Counted from the stretch's first letter, positions 53,527-62,183 are shown. The stretch is DNA of 64,000 nucleotides from Nocardia goodfellowii (GCF_017875645.1 NZ_JAGGMR010000001.1:3038001-3102000); one strand, 5' to 3'. Notes: generated from the letters alone by a model not told the origin. A program made the numbers and translations.

Positions 53527-54068
53527 ACAGCCCTCCCCTGAGCACTGCTCTCGGAAAGGCAGGACCGTTCGGATAGAACGATCGGATCCACACTTTCCGA
53601 AACCGATGATCCAGCTCGAACCAATGCTATGCAACCGACTAAACTGTGACGCTAGTCACATATATGTCGCGGCTAGAAAAGTCGCCGGGGCAGCAATTCC
53701 CGAAGAATCGCAGACGGTCTGTTTCGGGGTATTCCCAGGCTGTCGGCATCGCCGGAGTTAATATCCGGGTTCGGCGCTGAAGTTTGCCGGACGTCGATTT
53801 TCCGCCCTCCTCGCGGGATTGCGACATCTGATGTTCACGATTTCGTATCACCGGCACCCATCACGAGGCCGGATAAATCAAACTGGGCAGGTGACTTTTT
53901 GGGTATCAGAGTGATGCATCCCACTCTCGGGCATAAATTTGTGCCCGCTGCGCGCATAATCGCATCCGTGGGGGCGGCCCCGATGCCGCTGTAAAACGAA
54001 CCGGTCAGTCGTGGCCCGGATTCTTCGCTTTCGCTGGTATACCCGTATTTCTTGATGGAGATTTCGAA
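53527..54068. promoter_or_regulatory. Divergent control region of the biosynthetic island
   Basis: 542 nt, clearly less GC-rich than the flanks, between the ketoreductase and the acyltransferase. No convincing gene is present. It holds several dyads: TGTGA-N6-TCACA (53645-53660, CRP/GlxR-like), ACATATATGT overlapping it (53658-53667), GAGTG-N8-CACTC (53909-53926) and GGGCATAAATTTGTGCCC (53929-53946). It probably contains both promoters and the binding sites for a CRP-type and a local regulator. Confidence 0.6.
53645..53660. promoter_or_regulatory. CRP/GlxR-like binding site
   Basis: TGTGA-CGCTAG-TCACA matches the TGTGA-N6-TCACA consensus of CRP-family regulators in all ten arm positions. It is 119 bp upstream of the ketoreductase ATG, a reasonable activator or roadblock distance. 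The regulator itself is not in the window. Confidence 0.6.
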
Positions 54069-55043
54069 ATGCAAACCTCGTACTTGTTTCCCGGTCAAGG
54101 TTCCCAGCGGGTCGGGATGGGACGCGATCTGCGCGCTGCCTATCCGGACCTACTCGGTCCGATATTCGATACCGCCGATGAGATTCTCGGTTTCGAACTC
54201 TCCCGCCTTTGCTGGGAGGGTCCCGAGGATCGACTGCAGCGCACCGACATCACGCAGCCGGCGGTCTTCCTCGCCAGTTATGCCGCGTACCGAGTGCTTG
54301 CTGAAAGATTGCCGCCGCCCGCGGTCGTCGCGGGGCACAGCCTCGGCGAATACACCGCGCTGGTTGCCGCCGGAGTGCTCGAATGGACAGACGCGCTCGC
54401 GCTGGTGCGGCGGCGCGGAACATTGATGGCCGAGGTGAACGAGTCGACCCCGGGAGCCATGGCGGCGGCGCTCGGGTTGCCCGCCACCGAAGTCGAACGG
54501 ATCTGCGCGGCGGTGCGGGCCGAGACCGCCGAGGTGGTCGAGGTCGCGAACTACAACAGCGCTGATCAGACCGTGGTATCCGGCAGTGTGGCAGGCGTCG
54601 CCGCGTTCGGCGCGTGGGTGCTGGCGCTGGGCCGGGCGGAAGTGCAGGTCAAGCGCATCAAGGTCGGTGCGCCGTTTCACAGCTCGATGATGGCGGCGGT
54701 GGAAGCCGAGTTCGCCACCGATCTGGCCCGGGTGCGGTTCGCTGATCCGGTGCTGCCGATCATCGCGAACGTCACTGCCCAGCCGGTGCGGACGGGGGAG
54801 CAGTCGCGTGCTGTGTTGCGTTCCCAGCTCACCGGATCCGTCCGGTGGAGCGACACCCTGACGGCAGTGCTCGGATACGGTGTCGACACTTTCGTCGAAG
54901 TCGGGCCGGGCCGCGTCCTGGCCGGTCTCTGTAAACGCGCATATCCCGAAATCGCCTGCTGCTCCGCGGGTGATGCGCGGCGTATCGAAGCTATTGCCGC
55001 GGCCGTCGATTCCGAAGTGGATGCCGAATTGCGCGCGTCCTGA
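54069..55043 (+). CDS. Malonyl-CoA:ACP acyltransferase (FabD-like)
   Basis: 324 residues. AT-domain motifs: YLFPGQGSQRVGMGRDL, the nucleophile Ser91 in VVAGHSLGEYTALVAAGV, RRRGTLMAEVNESTPGAMAAALG, the catalytic His in KVGAPFHSSMM and DTFVEVGPGRVLAGLCKR. It loads malonyl onto the ACP. The presence of its own FabD, divergent from the ACP/KS operon, means the island does not rely on housekeeping malonyl transfer. The first bases after the divergent region give a weak but usable RBS (GATGGAG). Confidence 0.92.
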   Translation: MQTSYLFPGQGSQRVGMGRDLRAAYPDLLGPIFDTADEILGFELSRLCWEGPEDRLQRTDITQPAVFLASYAAYRVLAERLPPPAVVAGHSLGEYTALVAAGVLEWTDALALVRRRGTLMAEVNESTPGAMAAALGLPATEVERICAAVRAETAEVVEVANYNSADQTVVSGSVAGVAAFGAWVLALGRAEVQVKRIKVGAPFHSSMMAAVEAEFATDLARVRFADPVLPIIANVTAQPVRTGEQSRAVLRSQLTGSVRWSDTLTAVLGYGVDTFVEVGPGRVLAGLCKRAYPEIACCSAGDARRIEAIAAAVDSEVDAELRAS

Positions 55044-55127
55044 GCACTGTTTCTGGTCTTGCGTCCAGTTGAGCGGGCGGGTGATAAGTCGAGCTGAGGG
55101 CATGTGGTGATAGCGTGCTGTCGTGCT

Positions 55128-55667
55128 CTAATTGGGACGATCCGCGACAGTGTCCCAAAACTCCACGGCGAGGGACTCGTAGCGAATTCCGAATTCCAGG
55201 ACCAGCAATTCGTGGACATCACTTTTAGGGGTTGCGGAAAGTGAGGTGTGCGCGGTGCGATAGCGGTCCAGGCGTTGCTGGTGTGCGGACTTCTCGGCTT
55301 CGGCGACTTTCGCGACATCCGCATGAGTGGATAGACTGCCGAAATAGAGCTTCAGCAAGCCGCTGTCCCGCAGTTCGTGTGTGGGTGCGTCCGCGCTGTG
55401 CGACAGCCATTCTTCCAGTCGTGCGCGACCGAGATCGGTGATACTATAAATTCGCCGACGGCGGCCTGCCGGTTCCTGATAACCGGAGAGCAGCATCTTG
55501 CCGGCCAGGCGCTCGGGTTCGGCGTAGATTTGAGAATGGGGAAAAGACCAGAAGAATCCAATTGAGCGGTCTACATGTTTTTTGATATCGAATGGTGTAC
55601 AAGGGCCGGTGCGTGCCACCAGGCTCAGTACCAAATATGACGTCGGGCTTAGTTTGAAGTCGGACAA
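55128..55667 (-). CDS. PadR-family transcriptional regulator
   Basis: 179 residues if started at TTG 55667, chosen because AGGAG lies 8 nt upstream and the PadR HTH begins a few residues later; longer in-frame versions reach 55769. The HTH is LSPTSYLVLSLVARTGPCTPFDIKKHV, followed by YAEPERLAGKMLLSGYQEPAGRRRRIYSITDLGRARLEEWL, the wing of PadR. The C-terminal helical domain is of the longer (Pfam PadR-s2) class. Beside the island and convergent with the acyltransferase, it is the best candidate local regulator. Confidence 0.82.
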   Translation of the reverse strand: MSDFKLSPTSYLVLSLVARTGPCTPFDIKKHVDRSIGFFWSFPHSQIYAEPERLAGKMLLSGYQEPAGRRRRIYSITDLGRARLEEWLSHSADAPTHELRDSGLLKLYFGSLSTHADVAKVAEAEKSAHQQRLDRYRTAHTSLSATPKSDVHELLVLEFGIRYESLAVEFWDTVADRPN

Positions 55668-55762
55668 GCGGCTCACTCCTCTCGTGTCGAGGGCTAGCCG
55701 CGAATCGAAGCGACGGACCCTTTGTCGGTTGTTTGTGGATTCGCGCGTTTGGTAATTCACAT

Positions 55763-55780
55763 AGTCCACTGTCTGGGACT
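55763..55780. promoter_or_regulatory. Inverted repeat AGTCC-N8-GGACT upstream of the PadR gene
   Basis: A five-bp dyad with eight-nt spacer, inside a wider CATAG...CTATG repeat (55760-55789). The N8 spacing is typical of PadR operators, and a similar GAGTG-N8-CACTC lies in the divergent region at 53909. It may be the PadR autoregulation site. Confidence 0.4.
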
Positions 55781-55911
55781 CAACCTATGGGCCGGACTAT
55801 ACATTTCGGACTGTTGGCGAGTCAACCGGTGTGGGCGTCGCGCGCTATGCACGGCAATGCTTTTCAGATCGAATGTCCCGGCACCGCTGCGGCGCCGGGA
55901 CATTCGCGGTG

Positions 55912-56910
55912 TCACTCGGTTGAGACCAAGGGGCTCAACGTTTTTCCCGCGAGTTCGATCACTCCGGGTTGATGGCCGTTGGCAACCATGTTGATGATCA
56001 GGCCGTCGACTCCGAGATCGAGCACCTGCTGTTGAATCTGCTCGGCCACCTCGTCGGGACTACCCAGGAACAACCGGCCGGCCATTCCGCCGCGGACTTG
56101 GTCGACCTTGTCCGGGTCACCGACCCGGCGGGCGAACATCTCGTCGACCGCGCGGTGCGCGCTTGCGGAGGACTCGTCCATGGCGACGAAGGCGAGATAG
56201 CTGACCTCGAGGGTCGAGCGGTCACGCCCGATCTCGTCGCAACGGCGTTGCAATGCCTCCAGCTTGCCGGGCAGTTCGACGGCGTCGCAGCCGATGCTGA
56301 GGTGGTCGGCATAGCGCGCCGCCAGGGCGAAGGTCTTCTTCTCACCGGCGCCGCCGAGCATGATGGGGAGGTCGTCGCGGATGCGCGGTTCGTTGATGGC
56401 GTTGGCGACGCGATACCACTTGCCCTCGAAGCTCGGCCGGGCTCCGCGCAGCATCGATCGGATGATCTGCAACGCCTCGTCGAGTTTCTCGAAACGCTCG
56501 GTGAACGAGCCGAATTCGTAGCCGTAGGACTTGTGTTCGAGTTCGAACCAGCCGGCGCCGATGCCGAGCATGGCCCGGCCCTGACTGACCACGTCCAGCG
56601 TGGTCACGATCTTGGCGAGTAACGCGGGGTTGCGGTAGGTATTGCCGGTTACCAAGGTGGACAGCTGAATTCGATCGGTTGTCGTCGCGATGCCGGCCAA
56701 GGCGGTGTAGGCCTCGAGCGTCGGTCCGTGCGGGGGGCCGAAGCGCTGGTAGAAGTGGTCGGTCAGGAATACGGTGTCGAAACCGGCGCGCTCGGCCTCC
56801 TGGGCCTGCGCGATGACCGTGGGGAAGAGCTTGTCGACCGGTCCGCCGAAATTGAAGTCGGGCATCTGGTATCCGAGGCGAACGATCGCCCGCTCAGCTG
56901 TATTCGTCAT
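55912..56910 (-). CDS. LLM-class F420-dependent oxidoreductase
   Basis: 332 residues. The TIM-barrel luciferase-like pattern is clear: RLGYQMPDFNFGGPVDKLFPTVIAQAQEAERAGFDTVFLTDHFY, RIQLSTLVTGNTYRNPALLAKIVTTLDVVSQGRAMLGIGAGWFELEH, and PIMLGGAGEKKTFALAARYADHLSIGCDAVELPGKLEAL. This is the F420-dependent subgroup common in actinobacteria. The substrate is unknown. It is not clearly part of the polyketide operon; it is transcribed on the same strand as the ABC genes that follow. Confidence 0.85.
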   Translation of the reverse strand: MTNTAERAIVRLGYQMPDFNFGGPVDKLFPTVIAQAQEAERAGFDTVFLTDHFYQRFGPPHGPTLEAYTALAGIATTTDRIQLSTLVTGNTYRNPALLAKIVTTLDVVSQGRAMLGIGAGWFELEHKSYGYEFGSFTERFEKLDEALQIIRSMLRGARPSFEGKWYRVANAINEPRIRDDLPIMLGGAGEKKTFALAARYADHLSIGCDAVELPGKLEALQRRCDEIGRDRSTLEVSYLAFVAMDESSASAHRAVDEMFARRVGDPDKVDQVRGGMAGRLFLGSPDEVAEQIQQQVLDLGVDGLIINMVANGHQPGVIELAGKTLSPLVSTE

Positions 56911-56941
56911 CTGTTTACTCCGATGCTGATGCGCGGATTTC

Positions 56942-57733
56942 TCACACGTCTTTGCGGATCAGGGCGCGGCGCCCCCCGAACAGAACACCGAGGGTGAGCA
57001 GGACGACCAGGGCCAAGCGTGGCCAGCCGCCCAGTGACCCGATCAGTTCGTCGGCGGCGTCGGCGCTTTGGGACAACTTGCCGACCACGGCGGTCGGGGC
57101 CACCAGCGTCATCAGTTTGTGCAATTCGCCGAAGGCAGTGGCGGAGGCCGCTTCCGGCAGCACCACGTGTGCGCTCACCGCGGCCACCGCGCCGGCCGAG
57201 CTGCGCAGCATCAGGCCGATGGCCAAGCCGAACAGTGCGACCGCCGGAAAGACCAGGTAGATACCGAGCAGGCCGGGGAAGGCTTGTCCCGCCGCGTATT
57301 TAGCGGCATCGATGGTGGCGAGGCCGACCAGGTAGGCCAAGGTGGTGGACAACACCCCCACGATGGCGGAGATCGCCGCCGTGGTGATCACCTTGGCGGC
57401 GAACACGGTGTCGCGTTGCGGTGTCGCCGCGAGCACGGGCCGGATGGTGCCGGAAGAGTACTCGGTGGTGATCATCAGCGCGCCCCACGCTCCGATCACC
57501 GCTACAGGCAAGGTGAGTGCGGTCAATGATCCGCCGAGCACCGTGTCATCGGCTTCGAGGCTGTCGGAGATTCCGACCAATAGTGCGCTGGCCGGGCCGA
57601 TGATCACCGCCAGTACCGGCAGGAACCACAGCGATCGTGCGGACCGCGCTTTGACGAGTTCGGATTGCACTTGGAAGCGCAGCGGCGACCAGGAGCGAAC
57701 GGGAGTGACGGCGGGTGCGGCGGTGCTGGTCAT
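56942..57733 (-). CDS. ABC-2 type permease (second exporter)
   Basis: 263 residues with about six membrane helices (LWFLPVLAVIIGPASALLVG, LTALTLPVAVIGAWGALM, VITTAAISAIVGVLSTTLAYLVGLATI and others). Motifs EYSSGTIRPVLAATPQR and FGGRRALIRKDV at the end resemble ABC-2 permeases of the NatB/multidrug type. Its start overlaps the ATPase stop by 4 nt. Probably an exporter of a small molecule, possibly bacteriocin- or drug-like. Confidence 0.83.
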   Translation of the reverse strand: MTSTAAPAVTPVRSWSPLRFQVQSELVKARSARSLWFLPVLAVIIGPASALLVGISDSLEADDTVLGGSLTALTLPVAVIGAWGALMITTEYSSGTIRPVLAATPQRDTVFAAKVITTAAISAIVGVLSTTLAYLVGLATIDAAKYAAGQAFPGLLGIYLVFPAVALFGLAIGLMLRSSAGAVAAVSAHVVLPEAASATAFGELHKLMTLVAPTAVVGKLSQSADAADELIGSLGGWPRLALVVLLTLGVLFGGRRALIRKDV

Positions 57734-58641
57734 GCGGACTCCTGCATTACTTCATGAGGTTCGAAAGTGTGCTCGCCAGTGACCAATTGGGTATAGACGT
57801 CCTCGACCGAGGCTTGCAGCGGGGTCAGTTCGTCGAGCACGATGCCGCGGGCGGCGGCGATCTGGCCGATCTCGCGAGACCGGGTGCCGCGCACGGTGCC
57901 GATGTCGCCGCGGATCGAGATACGGTCGCCGAGCGCTTCGGCCAGTTCGGCCAGACCCGTGCTGCGGACCCGAACCGTCGGTTCGGCGACGCGCTCGACG
58001 AAGGACGCGGTCGGCTCGTCCGCGATGAGCGTGCCTTTACTCATGACCAGCAGGTGGTCGGCGACCAGTTCGGTCTCGCTCATCATGTGGCTGGACAGCA
58101 GGACGGTGCGGCCCTCGTCGGCCATCGCGCGCAGGGTCTGCCGGATCCAGCGGATGCCCTCGGTGTCCAAACCGTTGACCGGTTCGTCGAGAATCAGTAC
58201 CGACGGGTCGCCGAGCAGTGCCGCGGCGATACCGAGCCGCTGCCGCATGCCGAGGGAGAACCCCTTCACACGCTTGCCTGCCACCTCGGCGAGACCGACC
58301 CGATCGAGCACCTGCTCGACGCGCCCGCGGGGAATGCCGTTGCTCGCCGCGAGGAAAGCCAGGTGCTGGGCGGCGGACCGCGATCCCAGCACGTCGCCGG
58401 CGTCGAGCAGCGCGCCGACGGTGTGTAGCGGATGGACGAGGTCGCTGTATTTGCGGCCGACCACCGAGACGTTGCCGGAGGTCGGAGTATCCAAGCCCAG
58501 GATCAACCGCATCGTGGTCGACTTGCCCGAGCCGTTCGGTCCGAGGAATCCGGTGACGCGGCCGGGTTCGACGGTGAAGGTGAGGTTTTGGATGGCCCGA
58601 GTCTTGCCGTAATGCTTGGTCAAGCTACGCGCTTCGATCAT
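57730..58641 (-). CDS. ABC exporter ATP-binding protein (second exporter)
   Basis: 303 residues. Walker A GPNGSGKSTTMRLILGLDTPTSG, signature FSLGMRQRLGIAAALLG, Walker B VLILDEPVNGLDTEGI and the H-loop LLSSHMMSETELV are complete. It partners the adjacent permease. It reads away from the AraC gene across a 143-nt gap with an 18-bp palindrome, so its expression may be controlled there. Confidence 0.92.
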   Translation of the reverse strand: MIEARSLTKHYGKTRAIQNLTFTVEPGRVTGFLGPNGSGKSTTMRLILGLDTPTSGNVSVVGRKYSDLVHPLHTVGALLDAGDVLGSRSAAQHLAFLAASNGIPRGRVEQVLDRVGLAEVAGKRVKGFSLGMRQRLGIAAALLGDPSVLILDEPVNGLDTEGIRWIRQTLRAMADEGRTVLLSSHMMSETELVADHLLVMSKGTLIADEPTASFVERVAEPTVRVRSTGLAELAEALGDRISIRGDIGTVRGTRSREIGQIAAARGIVLDELTPLQASVEDVYTQLVTGEHTFEPHEVMQESA

Positions 58642-58700
58642 GCTTCGAGCCTATGGACGCAGGCAGCGAGGCACATCCCTCCTGCGAGCGAACTTTTGGA

Positions 58701-58718
58701 GTCACTCTCGAGAGTGAC
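58701..58718. promoter_or_regulatory. Perfect 18-bp palindrome in the ABC/AraC divergent region
   Basis: GTCACTCTCGAGAGTGAC, without a spacer or mismatch, 60 bp from the ATPase start and 67 bp from the AraC-type start. Likely a dimer-binding operator for the exporter operon, the AraC-type gene or both. Confidence 0.65.
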
Positions 58719-58784
58719 CCCGGTGTCCGAATGTGACAGGTATCCGTCGTTGCGGCCATGGTCGGGACCGTCGATGATTGAGCC

Positions 58785-59762
58785 ATGCCACTGATCCATC
58801 GCGTACTGATCGCGGTCTTCCCGGAGGTCGACCTGCTCGACGTCACCGGGCCGGCCGAGGTCTTCGCGTTGGCGAACCGGGAAGGCGCGGTCCGGTACGA
58901 GGTCCGCCTCGCTAGTCCCGACGGTGGACCGGTGACCACGTCAGCGGGGGTGCGGTTGCTCACCGATGTGGCGTTCGACGACGTCGACGGCGGTGTCGAC
59001 ACGCTGATCGTGCCGGGTGCGGTGAAGCTGTCCCCGGACGGCCCCGTGGCGTTGGTCGATCCGGAGGTGGTGGCGTGGATCGAGCGGATCGCGCCGCGGG
59101 TGAGCCGCATCGCCTCGGTGTGTGTCGGCGCGCATCTGCTGGCTGCCGCGGGTGTGCTGGACGGGAAGGTGGCGACCACGCATTGGTCGACCGCCGATCA
59201 ACTCGCGGCCGATCATCCGCAGATCGTCGTCGACCCGGACCCGATCTTCGTCCGCTCGGGCCGGGTGTGGACCGGCGCCGGGATCAGTGCCTGCCTGGAC
59301 CTCGCCTTGGCCCTGGTAACCGAGGATCACGGCGAAGAGTTGGCGCTCGCGGTCGCGCGGCAACTGGTGGTGTACCTGAAACGGCAGGGCGGCCAGAGTC
59401 AGTTCAGTGTGCCGCTGAGCCGGCCGCCCGCGTCCCGGCGCGATATCGACGACCTGCGCCTCTACATCGCCGAACACCTCGACCACGACCTGTCGGTCTC
59501 GGCGCTGGCGGCCCGGATGTGCTTGAGCGAGCGCCATTTCGCGCGGGTCTTCCGGCAGGAGAGCGGTACCGGCGTCGCCGCCTACGTGGAGCAGGCCCGG
59601 GTCGAAGCCGCGCGGCGGCTGCTCGAAACCACCGATGAACCGCTGGCGGCCATCAGCGCCACCGTCGGGCTCGGCTCGGTGGAAACGCTGCACCGTGCCT
59701 TCCGCAAACTGCTCGGCGCCAGTCCGGGTGCGTACCGCCGCCGCTTCCGCACCATCGCCTGA
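58785..59762 (+). CDS. GlxA-type AraC-family transcriptional regulator (DJ-1/PfpI + HTH)
   Basis: 325 residues. The N-terminal DJ-1/PfpI-like domain (VLIAVFPEVDLLDVTGPAEVFALANRE, IASVCVGAHLLAAAGVLDGKVATTHWSTADQL) is followed by an AraC HTH (DLSVSALAARMCLSERHFARVFRQESGTGVAAYVEQARVEAARRLLETTDEPLAAISATVGLGSVETLHRAFRKLLGASPGAYR). Such fusions activate catabolic or transport genes. The divergent ABC exporter and the downstream isochorismatase-like gene are the obvious candidates. Confidence 0.9.
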   Translation: MPLIHRVLIAVFPEVDLLDVTGPAEVFALANREGAVRYEVRLASPDGGPVTTSAGVRLLTDVAFDDVDGGVDTLIVPGAVKLSPDGPVALVDPEVVAWIERIAPRVSRIASVCVGAHLLAAAGVLDGKVATTHWSTADQLAADHPQIVVDPDPIFVRSGRVWTGAGISACLDLALALVTEDHGEELALAVARQLVVYLKRQGGQSQFSVPLSRPPASRRDIDDLRLYIAEHLDHDLSVSALAARMCLSERHFARVFRQESGTGVAAYVEQARVEAARRLLETTDEPLAAISATVGLGSVETLHRAFRKLLGASPGAYRRRFRTIA

Positions 59763-59842
59763 ATCCCCAACCCCTGTGCCGTAGCCACTCCGGCTGCGGA
59801 TGCACCGAGTCGTCTCTCGGTACCTTCTCGAAAGGAATTGTC

Positions 59843-60454
59843 GTGTCTACTGTTTCGCCTTCACCAACGCTGCGCGAGGTCATCGGCCTAGATAACCAGC
59901 TACCCCGGCTGGCCGACGCCACCGTCATCATGATCGATTTCCAGAACACCTACCGCACCGGTGTCATGGCGCTGACCGGCCCGGAAGAAGCTCTCGCCGC
60001 GGGTGCCCGCCTCCTCGCCGCCGCCAGGGACCTCGGCCGTCCGGTGATCCACATCATCAACGACGGCGGCGCGGGCACGCCCTACGACATCCATGCCGAG
60101 ATCGGTGCGATCAGCCCCGAAGTCGCGCCGCTGAGTACCGAGCCGGTCGTCGTAAAGCAGTTCCCCAACGCCTTTTTCGGCACCGAACTGGAGCAAACCC
60201 TGCAAAACATCGGTGCCGGCACCGATCTCATCCTCTGCGGCTTCATGACCCACATGTGCGTAACCTTCACCGCCCAGGGCGCGTTCAACCTCGGCTACCG
60301 GCCCACCGTCGTCGCCGAAGCCACCGCCACCCGCGCCCTGCCCGCCCCTGGCAACTCGGCCCTCTCGGCCGCCGCCCTGCAATCGGCCGCTCTGACCACC
60401 ATCGCCGATCTGTTCGGGCTCGTCGCTCCCACGGTCGACGACCTGATCGGCTGA
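59843..60454 (+). CDS. Isochorismatase-family cysteine hydrolase
   Basis: 203 residues. The catalytic triad of the family is visible: Asp32 in VIMIDFQNTYR, Lys in VVKQFPNAFFGTELEQTL and Cys in LCGFMTHMCVTFTAQGAF. The sequence matches the nicotinamidase/isochorismatase group that hydrolyses amide or enol-ether bonds. Because it follows the AraC regulator by 80 nt, it may be its target. The substrate is not known. Confidence 0.87.
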   Translation: MSTVSPSPTLREVIGLDNQLPRLADATVIMIDFQNTYRTGVMALTGPEEALAAGARLLAAARDLGRPVIHIINDGGAGTPYDIHAEIGAISPEVAPLSTEPVVVKQFPNAFFGTELEQTLQNIGAGTDLILCGFMTHMCVTFTAQGAFNLGYRPTVVAEATATRALPAPGNSALSAAALQSAALTTIADLFGLVAPTVDDLIG

Positions 60455-60459
60455 CCGCC

Positions 60460-61398
60460 TCACCCGATTTCGAGGACCGCTTTGCCGTGCAAACGGCGTT
60501 CTTCCAGCAGGCTCGCGGCAGCGGCGAACTCCGACCAGTCGCCGCGCCAGGAGATGCCGGGGTCCAGCGCACCGGCGGCGACTCGTGTTGCCAGCCAAGA
60601 CAAGTCGCGGGACAAGCCGGTGCAGGAGAGGAGAAAAAAGGTGACGATCGAGCGGTCGTGGCGACCCTGATCACCGAAGAAAGTGCCGAAGTCGAAGTGC
60701 TCGGCTTGACCGGCTGAGTGCCCGACGGCGATCAAAGTGCCTGTCTCGGTAAGGGAGTGGAAGGCTTCGACGAGTTGCGGGCCGCCGACCAGATCGATGA
60801 CACCGTCGACGCCGGTATCCAGTTCGGCGGGGGTGGCGATGACGCGATCGGCGCCGAGTGCGCGCAGGCCCGCGCTGTGCGCCGAAGGGTTCGCGGTGGT
60901 GGCGATCACGTGCGCGCCTGCCTGGTGTGCCAACTGGACGGTGTAGCGGCCGACGCCGCCGGTCGCGCCGGTGATCAGGACCGTTCGCCCCAGGATCGGG
61001 CCGAGCCGGTGCAGCGCGCGCAACGCGGTGGCGCCCGCGACCGGGATCGTGCTGATCGCGCCGAGGTCGGCACCCTCGGGTACCACGCCGATCAAATCAG
61101 TATCTACAGCACGTAATTCGGCCCAAGCGCCGGCGATGCCCAGCGTCACCACGCGCGCGCCGGCCGCCGGACCGGAACCGTCGGCCGCGGCGCGTTCGAC
61201 CACACCGGCCGCGTCCCACCCGAGGACCGCGCCTTCGGGTGCGTGTTTCACCGCGAACCGCAATTCCCCGTCGTTCAAAGACGTGGCCGTCACCCGGACC
61301 AGCGCCTGATTCGGCGCGGGTTCGGGATCGGGCGCCTCGCCCAGCCGTAGTCCGGCGGGCCGGGAATGGTCGACAAGCAGAGCGCGCATGGGGGACAT
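60460..61398 (-). CDS. Zinc-independent NADPH:quinone oxidoreductase (MDR family)
   Basis: 312 residues from ATG 61398; a second ATG at 61389 is nearly as good. MDR fold without a Zn site: [34 protein letters not shown], the nucleotide site [32 protein letters not shown] and a C-terminal [15 protein letters not shown]. It probably reduces quinones or enones for detoxification. It is divergent from a TetR regulator across a clear operator, so it is very likely the target of that repressor. Confidence 0.88.
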   Translation of the reverse strand: MSPMRALLVDHSRPAGLRLGEAPDPEPAPNQALVRVTATSLNDGELRFAVKHAPEGAVLGWDAAGVVERAAADGSGPAAGARVVTLGIAGAWAELRAVDTDLIGVVPEGADLGAISTIPVAGATALRALHRLGPILGRTVLITGATGGVGRYTVQLAHQAGAHVIATTANPSAHSAGLRALGADRVIATPAELDTGVDGVIDLVGGPQLVEAFHSLTETGTLIAVGHSAGQAEHFDFGTFFGDQGRHDRSIVTFFLLSCTGLSRDLSWLATRVAAGALDPGISWRGDWSEFAAAASLLEERRLHGKAVLEIG

Positions 61399-61433
61399 CG
61401 CCTTTCGGAGGTGGCTGCTGGCGAGCCTCAATG

Positions 61434-61465
61434 TGCCACTCAGTGGCAAACGCCGTCAAGTGGCA
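61434..61465. promoter_or_regulatory. TetR operator between oxidoreductase and tetR-type gene
   Basis: TGCCACT-C-AGTGGCA (61434-61448) is a perfect palindrome with a one-nt centre. An additional half-site AGTGGCAAA lies at 61459. It overlaps the region where both divergent promoters must be, and its form is typical of TetR-family operators. Confidence 0.72.
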
Positions 61466-61495
61466 AAAGGTGATGGTGGCCGTTAAGCTCTGCCC

Positions 61496-62128
61496 ATGCC
61501 TGATGTCGCGACCGAGCTACCGCTGCGTGAACGAAAGAAGTTGCGCACCCGGCAGGCGCTGATCGACACGGCCCTGGCTCTGTTCGACGAACGTGGTTTC
61601 GACAGAACGACTTTGGCTGACCTGTGTCAGGGTGTGGAAATCTCCAAGCGCACCTTCTTCCGCACTTTCGCCAGCAAGGAAGCGGTGGCCATGGCTCCCT
61701 TGCAGGACATGTGGTCAGCCTTCCTCGACCAGCTCGAGCGCGGCGAGCCCCGCCCCGCCACCCTGCTGGAATTCCTGCAAGAAGCCCTGGTGGCGGCCAT
61801 CGAAACGACAGCGACCGACGGCTGGGCCCAGCGCGCGACCCGCAGCCATCAACTCGCCCAGGACACCCCCTCGATGGCCGCGCACAATCTGCAGTTCTGT
61901 GACCAAACCACCCGCAGCGCCCTACTCGTCCTCCACCGTCAACTCGAACTACCCGACGACCTGCGCCCCCGTCTGGCCCTCGACATCCTGGTCGCGGCCT
62001 TCCACCGCGCGCTCGACACCTGGACCACCCGAACAACTTTCGAGACCGCCGACCTCCTCGCCGACCTCAACGCCGCCTTCGCGGCGATCCCTGGCGCGGT
62101 CACGCTCAGTGCGAGGATCTCCAGATGA
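61496..62128 (+). CDS. TetR-family transcriptional regulator
   Basis: 210 residues from ATG 61496. The N-terminal HTH has the TetR pattern LRERKKLRTRQALIDTALALFDERGFDRTTLADLCQGVEISKRTFFRTFASKEAVAMAPL. The C-terminal domain is the variable ligand-binding part. It most likely represses itself and the divergent oxidoreductase through the palindrome at 61434. The ligand is probably a quinone or another electrophile, by analogy. Confidence 0.9.
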   Translation: MPDVATELPLRERKKLRTRQALIDTALALFDERGFDRTTLADLCQGVEISKRTFFRTFASKEAVAMAPLQDMWSAFLDQLERGEPRPATLLEFLQEALVAAIETTATDGWAQRATRSHQLAQDTPSMAAHNLQFCDQTTRSALLVLHRQLELPDDLRPRLALDILVAAFHRALDTWTTRTTFETADLLADLNAAFAAIPGAVTLSARISR

Positions 62129-62183
62129 GCATCCGCACGTTGTTCCAGCTGGGCGCTGAAATTGACGGCCCGACGCTCGCCCC

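Noticed and set aside
53835..54098. An 87-codon minus-strand ORF in the divergent region of the island
   Set aside because: No ribosome binding site, no family likeness, and it overlaps the acyltransferase start and several operator-like dyads. Treated as non-coding.
55668..55769. N-terminal extension of the PadR regulator
   Set aside because: The additional 34 residues are not PadR-like, and the AGGAG spacing favours TTG at 55667; kept as an alternative only.
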